NCBI RefSeq assembly: GCF_019175385.1 | Contig: NC_083341.1 | Coordinates: 21,088,203-21,152,202, forward strand | Direction of reading: 5' to 3' | Length of the DNA: 64,000 nucleotides | Source: Lycium barbarum | Taxonomy: Eukaryota > Streptophyta > Magnoliopsida > Solanales > Solanaceae | Shown: positions 36,808 to 50,959 of the stretch, in pieces | Position numbering within the stretch: position 1 is the stretch's first letter | Layout: each line of letters opens with the position of its first letter | The notes under the pieces: generated by a model | The model's input: only the letters and a program-made list of their open reading frames with translations | Told to the model about the DNA's origin: nothing | Databases searched by the model: none | Program-made: the position numbers and the translations under genes

Positions 36808-37532
36808 TAGGGATGGGCGTTCGGTTCTTCGGTTCGGTTTTATCAAACTTTGGTTTGGCTATTTCGGTTTCGATTTTTTAAAGGTGGACACCGAACACCA
36901 AACCAAACTCGTTCGGTTCGGTTCTTTCGGTTTCGGTTTTTTGAAGTTTGGTTCGGTTCGATTTCGATTTTTTCAATTCGGTTTTTTTTATATGATATTA
37001 GAAGCGATTCCATTTACACTAATTCATATTCTCAAAAGCAACAAAATATAAAACTAACAAATTAAAATCAAAATCAAACAAACAGGATACACAAGAACAG
37101 AAAACCATAACCATAATATAGGATTACTATGTGTTATATACATACAGTAAGAATAATTACGAAAACACATAAAGGACATACATTAATCCTAAAGACACAT
37201 CCTAGTCACCTTTCTTTGTTAGGGATATTTGATTTTCTCAATTGAAGTGGAAAATTAGGGATGCAAAAGCAAAAGAGAGCTTATTACAAATGGGCTTTTT
37301 TTTTTGGCTTAAACTTAATGTGTCTGGACTATTTTAATTTTTTTGGGTAATGTATAAATTTCGGTTCTTCGGTTCGGTTTCATTAAAGTTCGGTTCAGCT
37401 ATTTCGGTTTCGGTTTTTTGGGTGAACACCAAATACCGAACCAAACTAGTTCGGTTCGATTCTTTCGGTTCCGGTTTCTTGAAGTTCGGTTCGGTTCGAT
37501 TTTTTAGTTTTCGGTATTTATGTCCAGCCCTA
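36808..37532. mobile_element. hAT-type MITE with perfect 8-bp target duplication
   Basis: The ends tagggatgggc / gtccagcccta are flanked by GTGAGCGC at 36800-36807 and 37533-37540. Subterminal CGGTTCGGTT tracts are present on both sides. It is the uninterrupted sibling of the element at 24745-26990. Confidence 0.92.
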
Positions 37533-38306
37533 GTGAGCGCCCCTCAAGAAGCGATAAGTAAAATAGTATTTTTATTATATTATATTTGATTATTGTTACT
37601 CATCTCACTCATTGAGAATGGAATTGAAAATAATTACCACATAATAATAAGAATATTATAAGTATTCTCTTAGGCCATTTTTATTTATCATGTATTGATT
37701 TGACACACTTATTAAGGCGTTTGACCATGAGAATTCCGAATACAACTTGAAGTTGTATTCCGGAATATCAAAAACTCAAAAAAAGTGTTTTTCAATTTTT
37801 TTTCACTTTTTTATAACTACATTTCACCAAAAACTACAATTTCAAAAACTATGGCTTTTTCAATCAACATTTAGATGTTACTTTAACTTGTCAGTTTTTG
37901 TCTAAGAGTAGAGTTGGAAAAAACTAATCAATTTATGGCTTGATTTCCTAAGGTAATACTTATTATGAAACAAATAAGGTAACACTTACTATGAGACGGA
38001 GGGATTACATAACTAAACCCTACATAAAATAAGTACATAAATCATAACTAAACCTTGCATAAAATAAGTACATAAATTTTCTCATAACTAATTCATATAT
38101 TAATAATGCCTGCATAACTCTAATCAACTATCGGCAAAAAAAAAAAAAACCCATAATCCTTCTCTTTCACGTAAATGCCCTATCTCATCAACAAAGCCCG
38201 GCTTTAGTTTTTTATTAGTACTAGACGGCCTATGCCCGTGCTGCGCACGGGCCCAACACTTCGGATTATAGTGCATCTATGTATATGTAGTTATCTTTAA
38301 ATAGTG

Positions 38307-40495
<2,189 letters not shown>

Positions 40496-40792
40496 TTTTT
40501 TGACATTGTTTGTTTTTTTAATATGGGATTCACCTTTTTTTTTATATTGCTTGATTTTGTTAATACGGAGTCCACCTTCTTTTTCCCGTGAGTTTGGAGA
40601 TGGTAGGTTCCACTTTATTTACTTTTTTTTTTTTTTTAAATATTGGTTGGTGGTTTTTTTTATTTTTTAATATTGGTTGGTGTTTAATATGGGGATCACA
40701 CTTTTTTTTTTAAATGCTTAATTGGTTGGTGTTTTTTTGAATTTTTAATATTGGTTAGTGTTTAATATGGGGACCACACTTTTTTTTAAATG

Positions 40793-42010
40793 CTTAACGG
40801 ACGACAAAGCATGGGAAAATTTTACTTGTCATGTTAATTTTTACACGATTTTTTAAGGAATCGTCAATTAGAATTATAATTTCACTAATTTACCTTATTA
40901 ATTATTTGATCTCCATTTAATATTATTTTTTCTTTTATGGCATTAATCTCTTTTCACATTTATTAAAGTAAGGAAAAAATAAAAAAGTAATTAAATTTTA
41001 TTTTATTTTAATATATAAGTATTTTAAGTATATTGTTGTACAATAATTGCATTTGCTCCCATTAATGGGTTGATACGCATGTGGCAATAAATCCATCATT
41101 ATTGATTTAACTGTTTGATTTTCTAAGCACTTTTGTATTTTAAGTATGTTGCTGTACAATAATTTCATTTGCTCCCTCTAATGGGTTGATACGCATGTGA
41201 CAATAAATCCATCATTATTGATTTAATTGTTTGATTTTCTAAGCACTTTTTTTTCCTGTGAGTTTGGATGTGGTGGGTTTCACTTTTTTTTTCTTTTTCT
41301 TTTTAATTACTGGTTGGTGTTTAATATGGGGCCCACAATTTTTAAAAAAATATTAGTAGTTGTTTAAAATATGTGGGCCCACAATTTTTCACACTTGTTT
41401 TTTTAAATGCTTAACGGACGACAAAGCATGGGAACATTTTACTTGTCATGTTGTTTTACACGATTTTTTAAGGAATCGTCAATTAGAATTATAATTTCAC
41501 TAATTTACCTTATTAATTATTTGATCTCCATTTAATATTTTTTTTATGACATTAATCTCTTTTCACATTTATTAAAGTAAGGAAAAAAATGAAAAAGTAA
41601 TTAAATTTTATCTTATTTTAATATATAAGTATTTTAAGTATATTGCTGTACAATAATTGCATTTGCTCCCACTAATGGGTTGATACGCATGTGGCAATAA
41701 ATCCATAATTATTGATTTAATTGTTTGATTTTCTAAGCACTTTTGTATTTTAAGTATGTTGCTGTACAATAATTTCATTTGCTCCCTCTAATGGGTTGAT
41801 ACGCATGTGACAATGAATCCATCATTATTGATTTAATTGTTTGATTTTCTAAGCACTTTTTTTCTTGTGAGTTTGGATGTGGTGGGTTCCATTTTTTTTT
41901 TTTTAATTACTGGTTGGTGTTTAATATGGGGCCCACAATTTAAAAAATAAATATTAGTAGTTGTTTAAAATATGTGGGCCCATTTTTTAAATATTAGTAG
42001 TTGTTTAAAA
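40793..42010. repeat. 617-bp direct tandem duplication
   Basis: cttaacggacgacaaagcat starts both units at about 40793 and 41410. The copies stay collinear through ttgatctccatttaatatt and ggtgtttaatatggggccc. Inside each unit a segment with aatgggttgatacgcatgtg is itself present twice about 110 bp apart, so the repeat is higher-order. Confidence 0.9.
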
Positions 42011-42049
42011 TATGTGGACCCACAATATATTTTTTTTAATAGTAAAATT

Positions 42050-43290
42050 TTCACAAATAGCTACCTTTTAGCTGCTTCTAACAAACTATAACTACAAGTT
42101 CATTATTTACAATTCGTAGCTGATTTTCCCTATATTTAGACCCTGGACGCGTCGCATAAATATAGCCAAAATATAGACTAAATGCACGGAACTGTTGAGC
42201 AAATAATGCCTCTATTTAAGGAAAAAAAATCTTTTTCAAACTAAACAGAAATCTGTTTTTAATGTTCCATAAATCAAGCAAATCTTATTCTCTTCCATAT
42301 CTAATCACATATCTCATTCAACATCTAATCATTCACATAAAATTTGAATTCAAAAACTCTCTTCATATTTTTCCCAAAATATAACTAAAAAAATCTCTTT
42401 TTAATGTTCCATAAATCATGCAAAGCTTGATGTGTTCATCAACTGAATTACACGTTTCACCGTGTAATTGCAACTTTTTTATTTTTTATATTTTTTTGAA
42501 CTTTTTAGTTGTTTTTCATATATATTTTGGCTATATTTTTAATTGTATTTTGATTATTATGTTCAATATTACTTATTCTGGTTTCTGTTGACTATATTTA
42601 AGATATATTTTTCATATATTTTGACTATATTTAAAAAATTTCAGAAAAAAAAAGTTGCAGTGAAAACGTTGCTACCTCAATTATGACTATATTTTGGCTA
42701 TATTTTTTAATTATATTTTGATTAATATGTTCAATATTACTTATTCTGGTTTCTGTTGACTATATTTCAGATATATTTTGACTATATTTTTCAAAATTTC
42801 AGAAAAATTAAAAAAACAAAAAAGTTGTAGTGAAAACGTTGTTACCTCAATTATGAACTCAACTTGAATTCGATATTTCAACAGATGAATTCAAATATAT
42901 ATTGGTCGTTTAAAATGCAAAAATAACAGAGAATCTTACATATTTTAGGAAATAGAGTTGAATTTTGGGGGTAAAAGTTTGAAATTAATGAGTAGTTAAT
43001 ACAGAGTAAAAAAAGGAAGTGAAAGAAACCAGAAACTGATTTGAAAAGCACGAAATTAGGGGAGATGTGGAGTTAGAAACGTATATATTTAGGAAAAGGA
43101 GGAGAGAGAAAGTGTGCAGCTAAAAAATAGGGGTGTGGAGAGTAGTAAGTTAATTGGTAGAAAAGTGGGTAGCTATAAGTTGTAAAAATATAATATTATA
43201 GCTACTAAACTTAATTATTAAAAAGTATAGTTATGTTTCATAAATATGTAATATAGTAAGTTATGCCAAGTAAAAATGACTTTTTAAAAT
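42050..43290. mobile_element. Second copy of the TATTT-rich nested element
   Basis: The ends atagctaccttttagctgct (left) and gggtagctataagttgta (right) match the block at 24955-26512 in reverse. The interior has a 120-bp-scale tandem repeat (tcaatattacttattctggt twice). No ORF. Confidence 0.6.
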
Positions 43291-43379
43291 ATTAATAGTT
43301 ATTTTAAATATGTGGGCCAGACGACGAAAAAAGAGCGATTGACGACGATGACGTTTCTATATAGTAGGAAAGTATAGTA

Positions 43380-45033
43380 GTTAATTTAGAAACAAAACGA
43401 TTGACTTTGTTCGCCTACTAACTACGTAGAATTTTGTTGAGCAACTCTGTGGCTGACGTTTCTCCTGTTCATAAAAAAAAAGCGGAAAGCATTGAGGTGG
43501 GACCCACCACACCGCGCTTTGAATCTCCCCTTCAAGTTCTAATTGACAGGTGTAATATTCATTTTTCTCTTTTTCTCTTCCTTTTTAAGTCTTTTATTTA
43601 TAGCGTTACAAGTTCACTCCTTTTTAACAGGCAGTATATCTTTCTTTCCATGGTTCATTCTTGTCATTAACACTTTATTAGTTAGAAAAGAAAAAAAAAT
43701 AAAAATTGACCCTGAACCTATTTATTGTGGCTTCATTTTCTCTAAAAAAATTAGTGAAACATAGCAGTTTGTTGAACTAAGAGAGCTGGTTAATGTGAAG
43801 GTGAAGGCATTCTCCATAGTTAAGCTTATATTTAAGGGTAATTCTTTTGAAGTCTTTTATTTATACTAGGATTAAAAGTTTGTTCCTTTTTAATAAGCAG
43901 TATCAAATTTCTTATCTCCTTAAGTCCATCTTTCTTTTCATGGTTCATAGTTCATACTTGTGATTAATACTTTATTAGTTGGACAAAAAAAATTGACCCA
44001 GAACTACAATTTTTTTCCCCTTTATAGTGCCTACAGTTTCTTTGAAAATGAATGAACCCTTGTAATTTGTTGAACTAAAGATAGCTTGTTGATGTGAAGG
44101 TGAAGGCATTTTCTTTAAGTTGTATTAAAGGGTGATTGTGTTTGTTACTATCATGAATTGAATAGTAATGCAGATACAAGTGAATAATCAGGGGCGGATC
44201 TAGGATTTAAGTTTTATGTGTCCAATGTTTAAGGTTGAACACATTTTATATTTAAAGTTATGGTTCATATCTACTTTGTATTATCTTTATTCTGGCTTCA
44301 TTTTCTTTGAAAAATAGTGAACCCTTATGATTTGTTAAACTAAGAGATCTTGTTGATGTGAATTTTCTTTATGCATAATTAAACTTGAATAATGGGTGAT
44401 TGTTTTGGTTACGTCAGGAATCGGAGAACAATACTTGATTTTATAGCAATGTAAGCTACAAGTGTGATCTATGGAATGTATTGGGGTGAAGGGAAAGTTT
44501 AAGCATTGATTCCTTTTTTTTTTTTTTTTTTGGGTCTTGGCCTCTAGTTGAAAGGAGAAGCAAATTTAAGTTACCTTTACCTCAAAAATAAAAATAAAAA
44601 TGGAGAAGCAAATGTATGGGAGTTCTTTGATTATGAACTAAAAACTGTAATGCTGATTAGTGAGGTTACAAAGAGTCATAAAATTCATGATGCCATTCCA
44701 GTTTTTTGCTTTCAGCAAGGAAGCTACACGAATCCATGCTTTCAATCTTCAATCGAATACTTATAAGGTCTAGTCTTTTTTTAGGGAACAATGTCCATTT
44801 TGAGGTCCAATTTATCTCAATATGTAGTTCTTTTTAATTGATATGCATGAACAGAAGTAAGGAAACATTGTGGATTGCTTTGCTAATTAATACGTTTCAA
44901 GCATTTATTTGTTGATCTAGTTTTTGATTTCTTATTCCTGATTGTAGAGTTACACTTACAAAACTTGTATGCCTAATGTTCTATATTTTCTCGACAGCAT
45001 TACACCTAGTAGGATCGTGCTATTGTTGCTGTT
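43380..45033 (+). promoter_or_regulatory. Probable CBL promoter, 5' UTR and 5'-UTR intron
   Basis: The segment 43395-43550 lies upstream of the CBL start and is partly duplicated at 33965. A possible leader exon ends at ttgacag|gtgtaat (43551). A matching acceptor ttctcgacag| is at about 44998, 35 bases before the start codon. If real, the 5'-UTR intron is about 1.45 kb. It also holds a hAT-like left terminus (caggggcggatctaggattt) at about 44191. Confidence 0.4.
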
Positions 45034-47889
45034 ATGGGTTGCGCAGTTTCTAAAAAAGATAGGGTAAGATCTGTATTGGCAGATTCCAGTTCCAAAAAGA
45101 GATCTGTATTGGCAGATTCCAGTTCCAAAAAGAGATCTGTATTGGCAGATTCCAAGTCCAAAAAAAGACCTGTATTGGTAGATTCTACTGCACTTGCTTC
45201 TGAAACAATTTGTAAGTTCTGACACTTCTTAGAGTAAAATTTTGGCATAATACATTGATAGACACTTTAACTCGGCCTCAATTGACTACTAAACACTACA
45301 ACTTTGAGAATGCACATCTAGACACCTCAACTTGTCCCCACTGTGTCTCGTGGACACCCGATGTTGACGTGGCACATAAATTTTGGAGGTGTCTAGATGA
45401 TCATTTTGTAAGTTCTGAGTGTTCAACTGACACAGTGGAGGTGAGTTGAGGTATCTAGACGATCATTTTGGAAGTTGGAGTGTTCAACTGACAGTAGAGG
45501 CCAAGTTTAAGTGTCTATCTATGTATTTTGCCTAAAATTTTCATGCATTGAGAGTTTGCTCCCCAGTTATAGCACTGTGCCCATTTCTTCTTTTTGTTCT
45601 CTAGTTTAATGAGTTATATACTTTAAAATCTGAATTTTCTTTTTGTGCAGTCACTGTCAATGAAGTAGAAGCTTTGCTGGATTTATACAAGAAATTGAGC
45701 TGCTCCATCTCCAATGATGGGTTGATCGAGAAGGTATCTCATCTTAACACGGAATATCCATCAGAAAGCTAATCTATTTAATCTCGATTTATCCCCAGAC
45801 TTTCAAGCTAATTGCTTAATAGCAGCTGTGATTCATTTCCTATGTCTTCTTATTACAGGAAGAACTCTTACTGGCACTTTTCAGGAACCATAAGAAGAAA
45901 AACCTTTTTGCAGACAGGGTATGTTCTTTCACCAACTGTCAAAATCTCGGAGGAAGGAAGAACGGGAAAGACAGGGGTTCATGGTAGATCAGAAAGGGTG
46001 TGGACATGTCTGGGAGTTCTGCTTCCGTTATTCTAGAGTGTGTCTCTTGATGGTTCAGCATTTTCTTAGCTCTCCTCTTTCTCTGCAGATATTTTCCCTT
46101 TTTGATGCTAATCTGAATGGCCAAATTGACTTTGAAGAATTCGTACGAGCATTGAGTATTTTCCATCCAAGGACTCCTGAATCTGAGAAAATTGCAAGTG
46201 AGGAACACACACCAGAAGTTAGAATCCTTAGGACTTCAAATTATTGTGGTGTCTGCCTATAATCAGTAATTCTTCTTGTTAAGAGCCTCCAATTCTTTTA
46301 CCTGTGTTCGATGTTATAAATGTTGAAACCTTGTGCTGCAGATGCATTTAAATTGTATGATCTTGGGCGCACTGGCTACATCGAGCGTGAGGAGGTAATT
46401 TGACATACTATTATATTTTCTTGCTTGGTTATCTCTACTTTGGTCTCTAGACAAGTTTTTGCTGAAGCTCTTACAAGGAAATGCTTTCTGATAGAATCAA
46501 TTAGGCAATCCACAATGTTAAATCATTTTACCATCAATCTATCAAATTACCAACTTGGTTAGTCATTCTAGCATATGTTTAAAGCATGATAGGCATTTTC
46601 TAGAAGTCATATGTGTGTAAAAGCTCAAGTTATTCTCTAGTTTTTGTGGAAACTATGTGCAATTTTCATAATTACATTTAAATTTCTGTCACATATATCA
46701 CATGTATATGCCTACAATGTTTTTGCAACCATTGGCTAAGAGCCCATTTGGATTAGCGGGAAAAAGTGGGTTTAAAGCACTTTTTAAGTGCTGGAGCTGG
46801 TTTTATAGGTAAACAGTTAAGATAGAAATGCTGAAGCTGAAAAAAAGTTGTTATGCATCTCTTAAGAGCTGCCTTCTTGTGGTCAATTAAATATACTATC
46901 ATTGTGAGGGAGAAAGTAGTTCAATAGGAAGCACATTATTGACTTGGTAACTGAATTCAAATTGCATTTTCTTTTGAAGAAATAGTTTTAACGTCTCTTT
47001 AACTAATATTATGGGCCTCTGTTGCAATATGGGCTTATTTCATTCATGGACTTCAGACTTTTGTGCTAAGATTTATTTTGCTTTTGCTGATAATGCAGTT
47101 GAAGGAGATGGTCACGGCTCTTCTTGAAGAATCTGATCTTCACCTTTCAGATGATGTTGTTGAAGCCATTGTCGACAAGGTCAGGATTTTTATTCTGTTT
47201 TTGTTTAGCTTAAGTCTCGTTTTATGGAAGTTAATGCAATTATTTTTGCACTAAATCAATAATCCATTATGCAGACATTTAAAGAAACAGATACAAAGGG
47301 TGATGGCAGGATCGACCAAGAGGAGTGGAGAGAATATGCTGCTAAAAATCCAACATTATTAAAAAACATGACTCTTCCGCATTTAATGTATGTTTTCACA
47401 TCTGCTACACGTCAAGATCCTTTTCCCTTAATTGCGAGTTCACGCAAACATTAGCTCGATTAATGCCTCCTTTGATTTAGTGGCCCTTATATGCCCTGTA
47501 ATGGAACCTGCTGGTTTCAAAGTTACAGTTTTGAAATTTGATATTGCTATGCTAGATATCAAGGAATTAAATGGTTACACACACATATATTATGTATTAA
47601 TCCATGCATTTGTTCAAGCTACCACAATGATGTTTGTTCTTTTTAGAGTGTTTTTCTGTAATCACTGCTCTCTAAATTGAATTCGAACTTGTAATCTCTA
47701 CCTTTCTGAACCGAGATATATAGACTTCGACCATAGTTTGTGTTGCAATGGCATGTGCCTGGCCAAACACACGAACGGCTTAAGATCTTAATTATTTCCT
47801 TAACGTGCTTTTCCAGGGATGTAAATTTAGCATTTCCAAGCTTTGTCTTGGGCAAAGGAGTGGAAGACTCGGAATTTACAGGCTATTGA
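45034..47889 (+). CDS. Calcineurin B-like Ca2+ sensor (CBL), 8 exons, 249 aa
   Basis: CBL proteins bind Ca2+ through EF-hands and recruit CIPK kinases to membranes. Exons: 45034-45211, 45651-45733, 45859-45918, 46089-46197, 46342-46394, 47099-47179, 47275-47387, 47817-47889. They total 750 nt with all phases matching. MGC at the N-terminus is the N-myristoylation and palmitoylation signal of CBL1/4/5/9-type proteins. After a repeat-rich leader, [16 protein letters not shown] (from residue 60) starts the CBL core. EF1 is the unusual CBL type. The other loops are 113-124 ([12 protein letters not shown]), 150-161 ([12 protein letters not shown]) and 194-205 ([12 protein letters not shown]). The C-terminal FPSF motif (232-235) carries the Ser that CIPKs phosphorylate in relatives. 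The MGCAVSKK start looks most like CBL4/5. The family's usual length is about 210-225, and the excess is the N-terminal repeat. Confidence 0.93.
45067..45192 (+). repeat. 33-bp in-frame tandem repeat in CBL exon 1
   Basis: Three almost identical 33-bp units start at 45067, 45100 and 45133, with a diverged fourth from 45166. Each encodes [11 protein letters not shown]. The number of bases keeps frame, so the protein gains about 33 residues between the MGC anchor and the EF-hand core. Confidence 0.95.
45244..45532. mobile_element. Mutator-type MITE in CBL intron 1
   Basis: The ends GGCATAATACATTGATAGAC and its inverted partner (gtctatctatgtattttgcc) are flanked by the perfect 9-bp duplication TAAAATTTT (45235-45243, 45533-45541), as Mutator elements make. 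The arms are partly complementary inward (gacacctcaac / gttgaggtatc). Confidence 0.9.
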
Positions 47890-48665
47890 TTCGATAAGCG
47901 GCAGAGTCTACCTCTCAGGTAAATGGTGCATTAGCATAGAAGAAAACATCTGTTCTGATGTGGTTGGATTGCTATAATTTTCTAATTTCAGAAAACAAAT
48001 GAATTCCCCGACAACTGTGTTCAGCTCTAGTTCTGAACATAGTTTTCTGATGTGGTGATGCCAACATGGATTTGTGAAGTTTGTAGAGGATACCTGAATT
48101 GCTTCTCCCCAACTGCTTATCTTAATGTAGGAATTGCACCCTGTAGCCAGTTTTCACCCTGCTATTTAAGTTATGTCCAGTTTTTTAAAATTATTTAACT
48201 TGTTAGCCAGTGTTGCCAAACTTCAGACAAAATACTACGTCGAGTATCAACATATGTAATGCCTTTTCGTTCTCAGTGTTTCAGTCATTGTATGTTTGTC
48301 TTCTGTTTTCAAGAGTTGTAAGCACATAGTACATGAAGCACTCTACATTTATTTTCTTGTTTCTTCTTGTTTTAAGCTTCTCAAGTACTGCTTCTTCGTC
48401 CACTTCATCAATTGAATGTATTTTTTATGCCCAGATTCACCATTCGTTTTTTAACCAGAGCATTTAAACCATGCTCAAACACTGTTTCGTAGTATAGACT
48501 CTAAAGTTAAGCTTAATTGATGAATATTGCCGTCCATTTCTGAAGGTAACCTAGGAAAAATGCCTCCAATCACTTATGGTGGTCTACACAGCAACATGGC
48601 AAAAGGGATTCATCTAAAACCAATCATTGATATTGTTGCGGTGTGTGTGGGAGATCATGCCAGCT
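47890..48665. other. CBL 3' UTR and flank, no further gene
   Basis: There is no coding exon downstream of the CBL stop. The poly(A) site was not fixed. Confidence 0.5.
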
Positions 48666-49544
48666 AGGGTGTCAATGGTACGGTCCGGGCGGTTATTTTA
48701 TAAAATTTATACCATATCAATTTTTCGGTTATTTCACTTTGTAGAACCAAAATTAAACTTTTCAAAACCGTCCCATCATCTCGGTTTTTCTTCGTTATCG
48801 GTACGGTTCGGTTAATTTTTTATTTTTTTTAAAACAAAACAACATCATGTCATAGTCACTAGTAAAAGTTACTTCAACAGGACTTTGGCAAAAGTTCTAG
48901 ACATTTTTACTGTTTAAAAAGTGATTGAATTAAGAAAACATGAAAAACGACAAGAATAAAGATTGATCCCACTATTTTACGGTAGTGTAAAATAATGTTA
49001 AGCAAAGACAAAAAGTATAATTTATATCGCATGAGGGGGCAAAAATGAGTCAAGATAGGACTCAAGAACTGAGACTACTAAGATTAAGTATCCTATAAGA
49101 GAAATTTAAAATCATATGAGAGGAAAAATATCTAATACTTTGTAACTTTTTATCCAAGATCATTAGAATACCTTGTAGCTTGCAAGCTAGTTACGATTCG
49201 AGTCGCTAGAACTAGTTTAATTTCAATAAGAGTAGTATAATAGGTTTTAGAGTTGGAACTTTAGGTGTTAATTATTTCATCATTCTGAACTCAAGATGAA
49301 AATTTTAATATTTATTATATATAAATCTAATATATAGAATATATTTTACACATATAAATGTATTCGGTACGGTTCGGTATTTTTTCGGTTTATTTTTATA
49401 AAATTAAAAACCAACCCAATTATTCGGTACGGTTATAAATTTTTATAAAAATCGTCGATTTTATTAAAGAAAACCTAAAATCGGTTCGGTACGGTAAGGT
49501 TCGGTCAGTTACGTCGGTTTTTTGAAAACTATTGATATCCCTAA
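48666..49544. mobile_element. hAT-like element (TAGGGTGTCAATGGTACGGT end)
   Basis: Left tagggtgtcaatggtacggt pairs with right aaactattgatatccct(a). Subterminal cggtacggttcggt words occur at both ends. The interior is AT-rich with no ORF. A matching 8-bp duplication was not found. Confidence 0.6.
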
Positions 49545-49631
49545 TAACAACATCTAGAGTTGAGTTGCCATCTAGTTCTTGGTAGCCCGGAGTCTTTTAC
49601 TTTGTTCTCTTCGTGACAAATGAGGCAATTT

Positions 49632-49915
49632 GCAGGATTGCCCTTCGCTGGAGGTGGTCTTTAATTTTTACCCCTCAAAATGGTGTTCTTTAAATTCTGC
49701 CTGCACAGACAGCATTTTAGCCTGTGCAAATTCTGCCCGTTATGGCAGATTTGCAAAAGCAACCTCTGCCTCGCGAAAATTCTGCCTTGCGATTTTTTTT
49801 TACTGAGCTGGGTTCGAACGCACAACCTCAGAGTGTTTGGGGAGGTGCAATACGTAAAGACCACCAATTTGAAGGACAAAAATTAAAGACCACCCCAAAT
49901 GAAGGGCAATCTGCG
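49632..49915. mobile_element. Foldback MITE (GGATTGCCCTTC ends), shorter form
   Basis: ggattgcccttcgctggagg and aaatgaagggcaatct are inverted ends, with ggtggtctttaatttt and its complement just inside. A small inner hairpin (gcctgcacagacagc) is present. Confidence 0.75.
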
Positions 49916-50035
49916 CAAAAAAAAGTAAAAAATGTTGTATCTTTCATTCATTAATTAGCCCAAACAATAAAGTTGGATTTGGCCAAGGATCAAAGCTTTA
50001 TGACTTGGCTATCGCCGAGTTTATTCATTGTTTTG

Positions 50036-50942
50036 CGCGGATTGCCCTTCTTTTGGGGTGGTTTTTAAATTTTGCTCCTCATATTTGTGTTCTTTAAGTT
50101 TTGCCTTTCGCTTGGATACTTGAGGTTCTCAGTTCGAATTCCCGCTCAGGCATTAAAAAAAAAAAAATCGCAAGGCAGGGCTGGAGGAGTGTATGCCGGA
50201 TCCAGCATACAGTCCTTAAGGAAAAACTAAAGTTATGCCGGAGGGGGCAAACTTTGCTTTGAGGCATATATTTTATTCTTTTTACTTTTCAAGGCAAACT
50301 TTTAGTTATAACTTAAGGAAAAATTTCACTTTATAGGGCATACTTTTAGTTATGCCTTAACTAAAAGTATGCCCCATAAGACATAACTAAAAGTATGCCT
50401 CGTAAGGCGGAACTTTTCCTTAAGGCATATTTTTAGTTATGCCTTAACTAAGAGTGTGCCCCATAAGACATAACTAAAAATATGCTTCATAAGGCGGAAC
50501 TTTTCCTTAAGGCATAATTAAAGTTTGCCTTATAATAAGGCAAAGTCTATGCCTTAAAGATAAGTTCTGCCTTATGAGGCATACTTTTGGTTATGCCTTA
50601 ATTAAAAGTTTGCCCCATAAGGCATAGTTCCTTAAAGAAAAGTTCTGCCCCATAAGGCATAACTAAACTATGCCTTGAGGAAAAGTTATGCCTCTTCCGG
50701 CATAACTTTAGTTTTTCTTTAAGGACTGTATGCCGGATCCTACATACACTTTCCCCAGTCCTACCTTGCCAAATTATTTTTTTATTTTATGCCTGAACAA
50801 GGGTTCGAACCCATAACCTTAGATATCCAAGCGAAGGACAAAACTTAAACACCACAAATATGAGGGGTAAAATTTAAAGACCATAAATATGAAAGGCAAA
50901 ATTTAAAGGCCACCCCCAAAAGAAGGGCAATTCGCATATTTG
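50036..50942. mobile_element. Foldback element with nested palindromes
   Basis: It has the same family ends as the previous element (gcggattgcccttcttttgg / aaaagaagggcaattcgc). Inside, gtatgccggatccagcatac at about 50190 and a complementary block at about 50700-50755 form a second inverted repeat. The core is made of repeated ttagttatgccttaa and ttaaggcataactaa words in both orientations. Confidence 0.8.
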
Positions 50943-50959
50943 AGGGGTTGTAGGTCGAT

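Noticed and set aside
45064..45065. Alternative splice donor AGG|GTAAGA at the start of the CBL repeat
   Set aside because: Good consensus, but using it gives phase 0 while exon 2 needs phase 1, so the frame would break.
45956..46262. 113-codon frame overlapping CBL exon 4
   Set aside because: Intron read-through of the real gene; only 46089-46197 is exon by phase and EF-hand conservation.
48666..49544. 8-bp target duplication for this hAT-like element
   Set aside because: Flanks (atgccagc and ataacaac) do not match; only the inverted ends support the call.
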